Below, piece after piece: positions 52,861-62,168 of a DNA stretch of 64,000 bases. The stretch comes from Spirosoma lacussanchae (GTDB lineage Bacteria > Bacteroidota > Bacteroidia > Cytophagales > Spirosomataceae). The stretch lies in NCBI RefSeq assembly GCF_005870035.1, contig NZ_SWJG01000004.1, forward strand, positions 316,604-380,603. Reading direction: 5' to 3'. The notes below the pieces were generated by a model. It saw only the letters and a list, made by a program, of their open reading frames with translations. It did not search any database and was not told where the DNA came from. Position 1 is the first letter of the stretch, and each line of letters begins with the position of its first letter. A program made the translations under genes and the position numbers.

Positions 52861-54759
52861 ATGAACGCTTTACGCAGCCTTGTCATACTGGTATTGCTCT
52901 CGTTTGCGGCAACGGCTCAGGTTCGGTTCCTGCCGACTAATCCGCAAGTCGACCAGGTTGTTTCCCTCACCTATTCGCCAGAGGGAACGGGCCTGGCGGC
53001 CGACAGTCTGATCGAGGGCCGCTACGTTCGGTACGGAGCCCCGGCCGTTATGCAGCTGAGCCGTCCTACGCCCCTAGTGCTTACGCGACGGGGCAACGTC
53101 TTCGTAGGCGAATTCCGGTTACCTAAAAAAGAGGTGGCGGGGGTAATGCTTTTGTTCCGAAACAGTCGGCAGCCTCAGCGGGCCGATCTGAACAACGGTC
53201 AGCTGTACGTCATACCCGTCTGCGACAGCACCGGGCAACCGCTTCCGCACGCCATCGGGGGTCAGGCCTCTGTGTTCACACGAACCCACTTTGTATACGA
53301 GACAGCGCCGGCCAGCAAACCCGATCTCAACCGCATCATCGCGCTTTATGAACAGGAGCTGGCCCGGCATCCGGATGTTTACCCACAATACTGGTCCGAT
53401 TACCTGGCCGCCCTGGTCAAGCAGAAAAAACCGGGCTACGGCCCCAAAGTCAAGACGGCGATCGGAGCTTATCTGAAGTCTGTATCAGCGCCGTCTACGG
53501 CTGATCTGACGGCTGCGGCTTTACTCTATGAAAGTCTGGGCGACTTTAAAAGCGCCAACCTGCAACGGGAGCGCATGAAAACAGTCGACCCAGCGGGGTC
53601 GCTGGCGCAGAAAGACCGGGCAGCTGCCATCCGGAATGAGCCGAACTGGACTCGCCGACGGGCGCTGTATCAGGCCTACATACGGGAGTTCCCCAACTCG
53701 CCCTACGCCCCCGGTCTGACGGTTTTGATTACCGATGGCTACTTCAAAAACAACGATCTTCCCGGCTTGCTGGCCTTCGTGGAGACGCAGCCGCCCGCTC
53801 ATACCGATGTACTGATGCTGAATACCATGGCTTTCCAGCTCGCCGACGAGCGCCGGTCGCTCCCCGAAGCAGAAAAGCTAGTCAGGAAAGCAATTGCCCT
53901 GCTGGACACCCAGGGCAAACCCGCCACCTTCCGGGGCGACTGGAACCAGGAGCGGCAGAATCGGCAACGGGCTCTCCATAACACCCTGGCCCGCGGGCTC
54001 GAGCAACAGGGTAAAGATGCCGAGGCTTATGCAGCCTATCAGCAGGTTATCGATCCGGAAGCGGCCGAAACCAGCGATCCGCGTACCAACGAGCGTTACT
54101 ATCTGTGCGCCCTGCGGACGAACCACGCTACCGAAGCCCGTCCCCTGGCCGAAGCGGCTGTCAGCGTAGGAAAAGCAACGCCCCGGCTCAAAGCAGCCCT
54201 GCACGACTGGTACGCTAAACAACCCGGTCAGAACGCAGCCAAAGCCGATGCCTACCTAACTGAACTGGAAGCCGACCTGCGCGCCGACCAGCGGGACGAA
54301 CTGCGCGAACGGCTGATCAACGAACCGGCTCCGGCTTTTTCACTGACCGACCTGCAGGGCCGAACGATTTCATCGGCAGCCCTGCGAGGCAAAGTGGTCG
54401 TGCTCGATTTCTGGGCTACCTGGTGCGCGCCCTGTATTGCGTCGTTCCCGGCCATGCAGCAGGCGCAGGCCCGTTTCCAGAACGACCCGGCCGTTCGGTT
54501 CCTGTTCGTAAATACCCGCGAAGGTGGCCGGGTGCAGCGGGTTCGGGAGTATATGAGCAAGAACCCCTACCCGTTCGTTGTACCGCTCGATCTTCAGCAG
54601 AAAGTTTCGACGGCCTACGGCGTCCTGGGCATACCGACCAAAGTGGTGATCGGACCCGATGGCCGAATCCGCTACCGGGCAATAGGCTATACCGGTACGC
54701 CCGAAGCTACCGTGAATGAAGTGACTCTCGTTGTCGAGCTGCTTAAAGAAGGCAAATAA
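52861..54759 (+). CDS. Exported TlpA-like thioredoxin with TPR-rich N-terminal region
   Basis: 632 residues. Signal peptide (ALRSLVILVLLSFAATAQ). An N-terminal beta-rich domain (~20-150) resembles DUF4369-like or Ig-like modules; a helical TPR-like middle (~150-470) follows, with FTYEQELARHPDVY, LYESLGDFKSANLQRERMKTV and AEAYAAYQQVI. The C-terminal TlpA/ResA thioredoxin domain (~490-632) has VVLDFWATWCAPCIASFPAM and the cis-Pro-like loop YGVLGIPTKVVIG. It is a periplasmic thiol-disulfide oxidoreductase; substrate unknown. It is convergent with the dienoyl-CoA reductase gene across a long hairpin (54780-54838). Confidence 0.82.
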   Translation: MNALRSLVILVLLSFAATAQVRFLPTNPQVDQVVSLTYSPEGTGLAADSLIEGRYVRYGAPAVMQLSRPTPLVLTRRGNVFVGEFRLPKKEVAGVMLLFRNSRQPQRADLNNGQLYVIPVCDSTGQPLPHAIGGQASVFTRTHFVYETAPASKPDLNRIIALYEQELARHPDVYPQYWSDYLAALVKQKKPGYGPKVKTAIGAYLKSVSAPSTADLTAAALLYESLGDFKSANLQRERMKTVDPAGSLAQKDRAAAIRNEPNWTRRRALYQAYIREFPNSPYAPGLTVLITDGYFKNNDLPGLLAFVETQPPAHTDVLMLNTMAFQLADERRSLPEAEKLVRKAIALLDTQGKPATFRGDWNQERQNRQRALHNTLARGLEQQGKDAEAYAAYQQVIDPEAAETSDPRTNERYYLCALRTNHATEARPLAEAAVSVGKATPRLKAALHDWYAKQPGQNAAKADAYLTELEADLRADQRDELRERLINEPAPAFSLTDLQGRTISSAALRGKVVVLDFWATWCAPCIASFPAMQQAQARFQNDPAVRFLFVNTREGGRVQRVREYMSKNPYPFVVPLDLQQKVSTAYGVLGIPTKVVIGPDGRIRYRAIGYTGTPEATVNEVTLVVELLKEGK

Positions 54760-54779
54760 TTGGCCACCGATTAGTTTTT

Positions 54780-54838
54780 CTACGTGTCCTGCTCACTGGC
54801 GATTGATTCTAGCAGTAAACCAGTGGCAGGACACGTAG
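54780..54838. repeat. Long inverted repeat between convergent genes
   Basis: CTACGTGTCCTGC-TCACTGG (54780-54799) pairs with CCAGTGGCAGGACACGTAG (54820-54838), with one bulged base and a ~20-nt loop. It may end both convergent transcripts, although neither side has a T run. Confidence 0.55.
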
Positions 54839-54868
54839 CCCATGGGCTTGTTGAGACTCAGGGGCAAT

Positions 54869-55768
54869 TTAGGACTGGCCTTTGCTGGCTTTGTTGGCCT
54901 GCTTGATGGTCTGTTCGATCATATCCCACTGATCACTGGTCACTTTTTCGAGATGGCTAAACTCACCGGCGGCTAACACTTCGCCCCCGTCGATGGTGAT
55001 GCTCTCGCCCGTGATATACCCCGAATAGTCCGATAGCAGGAAAGCGGCCAGATTGGCCAGCTCGCCGTGTTCCCCAACGCGTTTTAACGGAATACGGCTG
55101 GTTGGGTCCATCATGCTGGCCAGCGGTTCGGGAAACAGCCGATCCCAGGCGCCCTTGGTCGGAAACGGTCCTGGAGCAATGGCGTTGAGACGAATGCCGT
55201 ACTTTCCCCACTCAGCGGCCAGCGACCTGGTCATGATGAGGGCACCGCCTTTGGCAACTGCGCTCGGCACCACATAACCAGAACCAGTCGTGGCATAGGT
55301 CGTTGATATGTTCAGTACAGTGCCTTTGATATTGTTATCGATCCAGTATTTGCCGACGGCCAGCGTGAAGTAATACGTACCGCGCAAAACGATGTCGACA
55401 ATAGTATCAAACGCTTTGTAGGAAAGTCGCTCGGTTGGGCTGATAAAGTTACCGGCCGAGTTATTGAGCAACCCATCGATCTGACCGAATCGGGCAATGG
55501 TTTCGGCCATTACGTGCTCGATCTGTTCGGGGTTTCTGACGTCGCAGGCCACCGCCAGCACCTGCCCCGCCCCGGTCAACTGGCTCGCTTCGTCGGTAAG
55601 CTCCCGGGCTGTTTCATCGATCACAGCCTGCCGCCGGCTACAGATGGTGACGTTGGCACCCAACTGAATCAGGTACCGGCTAATCGATTTACCGAGGCCG
55701 GTTCCCCCGCCTGTTACAATGATGGTTTTTCCGTTCAGCGCTCCATCGCGCAGCATTCCTGTGGTCAT
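54869..55768 (-). CDS. SDR oxidoreductase, 2,4-dienoyl-CoA reductase type
   Basis: 299 residues. Rossmann motif VTGGGTGLGKSISRYLIQLGANV, NNSAGNFISP, and the catalytic region GSGYVVPSAVAKGGALIMTRSLAAEWGKYGIRLNAIAPGPFPTKGA. The usual YxxxK of SDRs is altered in the way seen in 2,4-dienoyl-CoA reductases, where VPSAxAKxG and TKGA are typical. It reduces dienoyl-CoA with NADPH during breakdown of unsaturated fatty acids. The crotonase gene lies upstream in the same direction (69 bp), which fits such a pathway. Confidence 0.85.
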   Translation of the reverse strand: MTTGMLRDGALNGKTIIVTGGGTGLGKSISRYLIQLGANVTICSRRQAVIDETARELTDEASQLTGAGQVLAVACDVRNPEQIEHVMAETIARFGQIDGLLNNSAGNFISPTERLSYKAFDTIVDIVLRGTYYFTLAVGKYWIDNNIKGTVLNISTTYATTGSGYVVPSAVAKGGALIMTRSLAAEWGKYGIRLNAIAPGPFPTKGAWDRLFPEPLASMMDPTSRIPLKRVGEHGELANLAAFLLSDYSGYITGESITIDGGEVLAAGEFSHLEKVTSDQWDMIEQTIKQANKASKGQS

Positions 55769-55837
55769 GGTTTAACAGTCTAGGCGTAAAGAAAAAGTGA
55801 GTGGTTGTCGTGGAGCCCCCCCGGGCAAACGCACCCG

Positions 55838-56677
55838 TTAATACCCTCGGTTTACTTTTTTGTTGAACTCGGCCTTGCGCCGGTCCAGGGTGGCCTGCAT
55901 GGCTTCGCCAAAATCAGCCGACTGCATCTGGCTCGAGTTCCAGACGGCTACGTACTGCATACCGTCTTCCAGATCTTTTCCGATGCCGTAGTTCAGCACC
56001 TCTTTGGCACCCTGTACGGCCGGAGCGGGATTGTCCGCAATTTGACGGGCAAGCACCTGGGCTGCGTCGAACAGGGCCTCGGGCGTATCGTACACGTGAT
56101 TGACCAAACCGGTTCGCTCGGCAAAAGCGGCATCGTAGTCGCCCCCGGTGAAGGCCATTTCGCGGGTGAAGCCCTGCCCGATCAGATGCGGCAGAAACTG
56201 AAGACCACCAATATCCGGGGTAATGGCTAATTTGGCTTCACGCAGGCTGAAGCGCGCATCCCGTGAGCAAAGCCGAATGTCGGCCGCGGCAATCATATTC
56301 AGCCCACCTCCGATACACCAGCCATGCACAGCGGCAATGACCGGCTTCGGAGATTCGTGCATCTTTATGAACCCCGACTGCATGAATCGAATCTGCGCCA
56401 TCAGCTTCCGGCGTTCGTCGGCCATGGGGTTACCGGTGGCCATGCTGGCAATCCGGGGCAGCATTCGGGCTACGTCGAGCCCATAACTAAAATGATCTCC
56501 GCTACCCCTGAACAGGACGCAGCGCACGCTGGGCAGCTGGTTTATCTCATCCATAGCCCGGGGTAATTCTTCCCAGAATTCGGGTCCCATGGCGTTGCCT
56601 TTGCCAGGGCCAAGCAGCACAACGGTCATGACGCCGTCGGCTTCGGTTAGTTGGAGCGATTGATAGGTCTGTTCCAT
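55838..56677 (-). CDS. Crotonase-family enoyl-CoA hydratase/isomerase
   Basis: 279 residues. Crotonase fold signatures: FRGSGDHFSYGLDVARML (first oxyanion-hole segment), VIAAVHGWCIGGGLNMIAAADIRLCSRDARFSLREAKLAITPDIGGLQFLP (second, with the acidic residues of the active site). The pattern with Asp/Glu in DIGG recalls delta3,5-delta2,4-dienoyl-CoA isomerases, which matches the dienoyl-CoA reductase-like gene downstream. The two probably act together in unsaturated fatty-acid oxidation. The exact reaction cannot be told from the sequence alone. Confidence 0.87.
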   Translation of the reverse strand: MEQTYQSLQLTEADGVMTVVLLGPGKGNAMGPEFWEELPRAMDEINQLPSVRCVLFRGSGDHFSYGLDVARMLPRIASMATGNPMADERRKLMAQIRFMQSGFIKMHESPKPVIAAVHGWCIGGGLNMIAAADIRLCSRDARFSLREAKLAITPDIGGLQFLPHLIGQGFTREMAFTGGDYDAAFAERTGLVNHVYDTPEALFDAAQVLARQIADNPAPAVQGAKEVLNYGIGKDLEDGMQYVAVWNSSQMQSADFGEAMQATLDRRKAEFNKKVNRGY

Positions 56678-56731
56678 GTCGCGAATAGTATGCGTGCATA
56701 CGGTTAGGCGTAAAGGTAGCAGATTTAGGCA

Positions 56732-58237
56732 TTAGCCGGTCATGCGTATCGAATACGGACCCGTAAACTTCAGCTGGCCAGCCACCTGCATACGTCGAAC
56801 GGTAATGTTACGATCCACGATCAGGGTATGGCCAGCGTTGATTTTTACGTATTCACTGGCAAACGGTACCCGTCCTACCGTCCAGCGGCCCGGTTCCTGC
56901 CAGCTTCCCGACGACAGGGTTTCTACCACGTTTGAAAAAAGAGATACGGTCGGGAAGCTGCGGGCGAGTATCGTGTTGGTGGTAGCCGGAGCCGTACCAA
57001 ACCAGTCGTTCAGAATATCCGAATAAACCCGGCGGAAATCGATCTGCATGGTCACTTCTTTGTTGCCAAACTGTCCGCTCAGGTTGGCCAGGTCAGGATT
57101 TTGGCCAATGGTCTGGTGTTTAACCCCCGAGCCGAAAACGAACATGGGCGCGGCCACGCCATGATCTGTCCCCTTCGAATTGTTGGAATTAGCCCGCCGG
57201 CCAAATTCAGAGAAGGTCATCCCGATAACCCGGTCTTCGGTACCCTGGAGGGCCAGGTCGCGCTGAAAGGTAGCGATGGCTTTGGCAACTTTTCCCAGCA
57301 ACATGGCGTGTTCTCCCTGGGTCACGTCGGTACTGTCGACCTGCCCCGAATGGGTATCGAACCCGTTCAGCGACACAAAGTAAATTTTTGACTTCATGCC
57401 CCCGTGAATAAGCCGGGCCACGATTTTGAGCTGATCGGCCAGGTAGTTTTTTTCGTACGACTCCGGATAAACAGCCAGGTTCCGGCCAGCCTCAGCCGCC
57501 CGCCTAATCTTGTCGGCGTAGCCAACGGCCAGGGTCTGCTGTTTGCGGATAAACGTAATCAGCTCGCCCGCATCGCCGGGTTGCTGTTCGCCCGGCGCCG
57601 GCGGATCTGTGCCAACGAGAGCGTAAAAATTGTCGGGATCGTTCAGTGCGATGGCCATCGATTGCTGGCTGCCCAGCAGGGCCGTTGAGGTTACGTAGCC
57701 GATCTGAATAGCCAGCGGGTCGTCCATCTGGGGATTCGGGTAGCTGGCCGGATAATCTGGGAACCGATTATCCAGATAGCGGCCCGCCCAGCCCGACGTT
57801 ACCAGTTGTTCCGAATCGGCGGCTGTCATCCAGATATCGGTCGATCGCGCGTGCGACTGGTCCGGGTTGGGGTAAGCCACCGAGTGAATTACCGTCAGTT
57901 TTCCGTCGTTATACAAATCCCGCATACCGGTCATGGCCGGATGAAATCCCGTTGTCGGATTACCGTCGAGGGTAAGCACCCGATTCTGCGGAATGGCAAT
58001 ATTGCTCCGGAGGGAATTATAGAGCGATAGCTGATCGAGCGGAATGACCGTGTTCAGGCCATCGTTGCCACCGTTCAGGTAGATAATGACCAGCACCCGA
58101 TCCGTATTGACGGCCGATGTCTGGAGCAGCGACTGCACCAGGGCCGACTGCCGGTTCATGGCTTTTAGCCCAAACCCGTCGAGCATGACCGGTGCCATAC
58201 TGGCCGATACGGCAGAAAGAAAGTTCCTACGGTTCAT
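56732..58237 (-). CDS. DUF1501 protein with C-terminal surface-type domain
   Basis: 501 residues. The N-terminus (NRRNFLSAVSASMAPVMLDGFGLKAM) is a Tat-type signal with RR. DUF1501 features follow: VLVIIYLNGGNDGLNTVIPLDQLSLYN, VRSTDIWMTAADSEQ, GFDTHSGQVDSTDVTQGEH and GMTFSEFGRRANSNNSKGTDHGVAAPMFVFG, a sulfatase/alkaline-phosphatase-like fold. The final ~65 residues (GSWQEPGRWTVGRVPFASEYVKI) form a separate domain also present at the end of the 1162-residue secreted protein. It is paired with the DUF1800 gene 16 bp upstream, as commonly seen in this phylum. The function of the pair is unknown. Confidence 0.88.
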   Translation of the reverse strand: MNRRNFLSAVSASMAPVMLDGFGLKAMNRQSALVQSLLQTSAVNTDRVLVIIYLNGGNDGLNTVIPLDQLSLYNSLRSNIAIPQNRVLTLDGNPTTGFHPAMTGMRDLYNDGKLTVIHSVAYPNPDQSHARSTDIWMTAADSEQLVTSGWAGRYLDNRFPDYPASYPNPQMDDPLAIQIGYVTSTALLGSQQSMAIALNDPDNFYALVGTDPPAPGEQQPGDAGELITFIRKQQTLAVGYADKIRRAAEAGRNLAVYPESYEKNYLADQLKIVARLIHGGMKSKIYFVSLNGFDTHSGQVDSTDVTQGEHAMLLGKVAKAIATFQRDLALQGTEDRVIGMTFSEFGRRANSNNSKGTDHGVAAPMFVFGSGVKHQTIGQNPDLANLSGQFGNKEVTMQIDFRRVYSDILNDWFGTAPATTNTILARSFPTVSLFSNVVETLSSGSWQEPGRWTVGRVPFASEYVKINAGHTLIVDRNITVRRMQVAGQLKFTGPYSIRMTG

Positions 58238-58253
58238 AGCAGATAGTCATAGC

Positions 58254-59900
58254 TCAGCAGACATGGTACTCCGCCATACGGAGTAGAAACTTCATCAGGT
58301 TCTGTAGCCGCCATAAAACGCCGTAACGACTTCCGGGATCGGCGGGATTACGTCGGTAATTGTTCCACTCGAATGTCCAGGACAGGCGCGGTATGCCCTG
58401 CATCATAATCGTATCGATAACAAAATCCTGCTGAGCCGTCGATAAGCCGGTCGCATAGAGATGCCGGGTAAATTCAGCCAGAATATCAACGCAGGTAATG
58501 GATGGCGTACCGCTCACGTCGGTGAAGTTGGGCTGTAGCCGCGTTACCCAGCCGAGCAGGTCGATACCTATTGTATTGCCAGGTTTCAGCTCCAGCCACC
58601 GCCAGATAAAGGCATCGGTCAGGTTACCCCGCAGCCCGATCGTAGTTGTATTGATCCAGAGTTTAGAAAAGCCCGTCTGGTAATAAGGATCGTAGCCAAA
58701 CACGGTGGGCTGTTCGAGCACGCCCATCTGCATACTATCCATCTGGTAATAGATGAAGTCGAAATATTTTCGGTAGGCGACGTAGTCGGTGGGCAGTGTC
58801 GGTACGGCCTGTTCGAAAAAACGCATGGCACCAATAACCAGGTCGGCGGGCGACTTGACCATAGCTCCCACGTTAGCGGTATCATAAAAGGCCTGGCTGG
58901 TCAGCAGCTTTTCAATCACCGGCCGTATGGCGAAGTTATTGGCCGGACTAGCAAAGAAGTCTGCCAGTGGACCGATGATAGTCGTCTCAACGGTTGGGGT
59001 AACGTTCGGATTCACATACCAGCGGTACAGCTTGCGGCAGATGAACCGGGGGCACTGGGGATGCCGCAACAGCATATCGACCAGGTCGGTCAGTTCAGCA
59101 TCGCCCGCCGATTGGGTACCCGGCTGCGATACGGCACGCCCCCTGATAACCGTATTGGCGTAATGAGCCGAAAATACTTTGTCCGTAGCATCGTGTAAAC
59201 TGTCTGTAAATGTTGTCGAGATGGTGGTGGAACCCGGTTCGTTGTAGTTGGTATGGCTCCAGCCCGTCAGCACCTTTGCCGCTGCCTTGACATCGTCTTC
59301 GGTATAATTCCGGTTCCCGGCAAAATCGGTTACACCAACCGTGAAGATCTCCTGTAGTTCGCGGGCGTAGTTTTCGTTCGGATGGCCGACCTGATTCTCG
59401 TCTCCGTTCAGAAATCGCAGCATGGCCGGTTCTTTGGTCATGTTGATGACGAACGTGCGGAAATTACCGAGGGCGCTGTTCCGGATTAACTTAATGTACT
59501 GGAACATGAACCGGTAATCGCCCACCACGTTGCGCGTCGCTACGAAATGGTTCTGCCAGAACAGCGCCAACTTATCCAGCAGACTGGGCGGAGCCGCCTG
59601 CGTAGTCATCACCTCGATCCATCGGTACCGGGCATAATGACCCAGGATAAAGTTACGATCGGCGTTAAAGGGCAGGCTCAGGTAGGGCTGAGCCGTTGTG
59701 GGCAGGTTTTCGTCCAGGTCGAGGGGTTCGGGCAGGTCATAATTCGCGTTGTTGATCAGTTGAAATACCGCCTGCTGCGCTGTTAATCCCGTAAAAGCTG
59801 TTATTTCGGCCTTTGTAGGACCAAAGGTGGCCCGTCGCAGCAGATGCGCGGCTGTCTGGGCGGTGAGCGGCTGAGTGTACGGGTCCAGAGGAGAGGGCAT
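58254..59900 (-). CDS. DUF1800 domain-containing protein
   Basis: 548 residues. Family features: start PLTAQTAAHLLRRATFGPTKAEITAF, LDKLALFWQNHFVAT, MLRFLNGDENQVGHPNENYARELQEIFTVG, VKAAAKVLTGWSH and FICRKLYRWYVNP, FGYDPYYQTGFSKLWINT. No signal peptide is visible at the chosen start, although DUF1800 proteins often act outside the cytosol. It is the first of a two-gene leftward unit with the DUF1501 gene (16 bp apart). The function is not known. Confidence 0.9.
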   Translation of the reverse strand: MPSPLDPYTQPLTAQTAAHLLRRATFGPTKAEITAFTGLTAQQAVFQLINNANYDLPEPLDLDENLPTTAQPYLSLPFNADRNFILGHYARYRWIEVMTTQAAPPSLLDKLALFWQNHFVATRNVVGDYRFMFQYIKLIRNSALGNFRTFVINMTKEPAMLRFLNGDENQVGHPNENYARELQEIFTVGVTDFAGNRNYTEDDVKAAAKVLTGWSHTNYNEPGSTTISTTFTDSLHDATDKVFSAHYANTVIRGRAVSQPGTQSAGDAELTDLVDMLLRHPQCPRFICRKLYRWYVNPNVTPTVETTIIGPLADFFASPANNFAIRPVIEKLLTSQAFYDTANVGAMVKSPADLVIGAMRFFEQAVPTLPTDYVAYRKYFDFIYYQMDSMQMGVLEQPTVFGYDPYYQTGFSKLWINTTTIGLRGNLTDAFIWRWLELKPGNTIGIDLLGWVTRLQPNFTDVSGTPSITCVDILAEFTRHLYATGLSTAQQDFVIDTIMMQGIPRLSWTFEWNNYRRNPADPGSRYGVLWRLQNLMKFLLRMAEYHVC

Positions 59901-60055
59901 TTCAGAAGCCGGATTCGAGGGCGCGAAGCCACCAAATTTAGAAAATTAACTACGTTGAGTTTTATAAACTGACCATTTTCTCATCAAGTAGGTACTGCTA
60001 TTTGATCATCCATTAACCCGATCCTGGATTCAGGATTGACTTCCCAGCTACGTTT

Positions 60056-61183
60056 ATGCAATTCGATACAATGGCCATACTGGCTACTCACCAGCCTGAC
60101 CCGATTACCGGGGCCGTGGTCCAGCCTATTCATCTGGCAACGACTTTTGCCCGCAATGCAGCCAACGAGCTTCCGGGCTCGTACGGTTACGCGCGGGTCA
60201 ACAACCCCACGCGTGAAGCGCTCGAAAAAGCTCTTACCACGCTGGAGGGTGGAGCGACCAGCCTGGCGTTTGGCTCGGGGCAGGCGGCTACCATGGCGCT
60301 CTTCCAGGCGCTGCGCCCCGGCGATCATGTGCTGGTTGGTACGGATGCCTATTACGGTACCCCGGCGCTGCTCGAAGAGGTATTTCACCCCTGGGGCCTG
60401 ACCTACACCCGCGTGGATATGAGCAACTTCGATGCCGTACAGGCCTCCCTCCACGAAAATACGCGGGTGGTCTGGTGCGAAACGCCGTCGAATCCCATGC
60501 TTAGTATCACCGATCTGCTAACGATCAGCCGCCTGGCCCACGAAGCCGGGGCGCTGGTTGTATGCGACAATACCTGGGCTACCCCCGTCCTGCAGCGGCC
60601 CCTCGATCTAAACTGCGACATTGTCATGCACTCGACCACCAAGTACCTCAGTGGCCATTCCGATGTGCTGGGGGGTGCCTTGATTTTTAAACGAGACGAT
60701 GAGTTCACCAAACGCGTTCGTCAGATTCAGGGGTTGTCGGGCGCGGTACCGTCGCCCTTCGATTGCTGGCTGGTGAGCCGGGGGTTAAAGACCCTGGGGG
60801 TGCGCGTGCGTGCGCAGATGGCTACCGCACAGGCCGTAGCTAATTTTCTGGATGGACACCCGGCAATTCAACGTGTCCATTACCCCGGCCTAACCAATCA
60901 TCCCGATCGCGCCCTCATCCACCAGCAGATGAACGGCCCCGGCGCCATGTTGTCCGTACAGGTGCACGGGGGCGCCGACGACGCTATTCGGTTTATCGGG
61001 CAGCTGAAACTCATTACCCGTGCCACCAGCCTGGGTGGTGTAGAAAGTCTGATTGAGCACCGGGCCAGCGTTGAAGGGCCGGCCACGAAGACCCCGCAGA
61101 ACCTGGTTCGCCTGTCGGTTGGGCTTGAACATGCCGAAGACCTCATTGCCGACCTCGCCCAGGCGCTGGATCGACTGCACTGA
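60056..61183 (+). CDS. Trans-sulfuration PLP enzyme (cystathionine gamma-synthase/lyase-like)
   Basis: 375 residues. Cys/Met-metabolism PLP family: YGYARVNNPTREALEKALTTLEGGATSLAFGSGQAA, VWCETPSNPMLSITDL, VCDNTWATPVLQRPLDLNCDIVMHSTTKYLSGHSDVLGG with the PLP Lys, and SLGGVESLIEHRASVEG. It could be cystathionine gamma-synthase, a beta/gamma-lyase or methionine gamma-lyase; residues that choose between them were not resolved. It is divergent from the DUF1800 gene and convergent with a small possible ORF. Confidence 0.9.
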   Translation: MQFDTMAILATHQPDPITGAVVQPIHLATTFARNAANELPGSYGYARVNNPTREALEKALTTLEGGATSLAFGSGQAATMALFQALRPGDHVLVGTDAYYGTPALLEEVFHPWGLTYTRVDMSNFDAVQASLHENTRVVWCETPSNPMLSITDLLTISRLAHEAGALVVCDNTWATPVLQRPLDLNCDIVMHSTTKYLSGHSDVLGGALIFKRDDEFTKRVRQIQGLSGAVPSPFDCWLVSRGLKTLGVRVRAQMATAQAVANFLDGHPAIQRVHYPGLTNHPDRALIHQQMNGPGAMLSVQVHGGADDAIRFIGQLKLITRATSLGGVESLIEHRASVEGPATKTPQNLVRLSVGLEHAEDLIADLAQALDRLH

Positions 61184-61184
61184 T

Positions 61185-61340
61185 TCAGGGCTTAGGGAGC
61201 AGTTGTAATCTGGGCTTGTTGCCCGCCCCCTTTTTCTGTATCAAATAGGTTACCGACGTATCGGGTTGCCTGGCGGGCATGTTATCCAGCGTGGCTCTCA
61301 TAACCCGTTTCGGGTCATGCGGGTCCCGGATGCTGTTCAT
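61185..61340 (-). CDS. Possible small protein, 51 residues
   Basis: A short frame on the minus strand, starting ATG at 61340 and ending with TGA just after the stop of the trans-sulfuration gene. The translation (NSIRDPHDPKRVMRATLDNM, then a basic tail ending KPRLQLLPKP) has no signal peptide or hydrophobic segment. The codons look similar to neighbouring genes and it fills much of a 300-bp gap. No promoter box is seen, and I do not recognise it. It may be a chance frame. Confidence 0.3.
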   Translation of the reverse strand: MNSIRDPHDPKRVMRATLDNMPARQPDTSVTYLIQKKGAGNKPRLQLLPKP

Positions 61341-61483
61341 GATAGCTGCTGATTGTAGTTTTCCAACTCTGGATGATGTAAAGAGAGATATTAATCCATA
61401 AGCGTTGCCTCGCAGCCTCCTTTTTTCGGGAAACTAAAGCCTTATACCCACCGTTACACCCCTGTATTTGCACAACCGACTCT

Positions 61484-62086
61484 ATGAATATCGCCCTGAT
61501 TTCTACTTCATCGCGTAAGAATGGCAATTCACTACGCTTCATAAATTTTGTACGTAATGTACTGAACGAAACGGGCCAGCACGATGTCTCAGTGGTTACG
61601 TTTGAACACTATGACATTCCTTACGTAGGCCAGGGCTCCGTAAAGCAGGAGACCCTAACACCGTTTCAGCAGGAGCTTATCAGCAGCTGGGCAGCCGCTG
61701 ACCTGGTCATCTTTGCCATGCCTGAATACAACTGGACCGCGCCCCCCCAGGCCACCAATACCATTCACCAGTTAGGAGGCCCCGCCTTCAAGCACCTGTT
61801 CGAAAATAAGGTCTTTGCCATGGTCGGCATTTCGAATGGTCGCGGTGGCCGGCAGCCCGCGCTGGACATGACTACGGTCATGAACAAGATCATCAGCTTC
61901 ACCAACAGCTATTCGATCATTTCTCCCAAACTCTACGAATCGCACGAGACGGACAAGAACCTCGACGAAGCGGGGCACTTCATCGGCCACGAAGTATACG
62001 ACCGTACCGCCCGCGCCTTTATCGACTACACCCTTAATGTAGCGCATCGGTGGATTGGCAGCGAGCAACTGGCCGAAACCAAATAA
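61484..62086 (+). CDS. NADPH-dependent FMN reductase
   Basis: 200 residues. Flavodoxin-like start NIALISTSSRKNGNSLRFINF with the phosphate-binding loop, and VIFAMPEYNWTAPPQATNTIH with the conserved PEYNxxxP segment, then VGISNGRGGRQPALDM. It reduces FMN or a quinone with NAD(P)H. It stands alone; a strong bidirectional hairpin follows and separates it from the convergent cysteine desulfurase gene. Confidence 0.9.
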   Translation: MNIALISTSSRKNGNSLRFINFVRNVLNETGQHDVSVVTFEHYDIPYVGQGSVKQETLTPFQQELISSWAAADLVIFAMPEYNWTAPPQATNTIHQLGGPAFKHLFENKVFAMVGISNGRGGRQPALDMTTVMNKIISFTNSYSIISPKLYESHETDKNLDEAGHFIGHEVYDRTARAFIDYTLNVAHRWIGSEQLAETK

Positions 62087-62106
62087 GCCAGCCCCCCAAG
62101 ATCTCA

Positions 62107-62150
62107 TAAACAGCAGAGCCCGGAGTTTGCGCTCCGGGCTCTGCTGTTTA
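62107..62150. terminator. Bidirectional terminator between FMN reductase and cysteine desulfurase
   Basis: 19-bp perfect inverted repeat (62107-62125 and 62132-62150) with a 6-nt loop. The outer part TAAACAG/CTGTTTA is AT-rich on both sides. Confidence 0.8.
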
Positions 62151-62168
62151 TATTCTTTACCCTCACGT

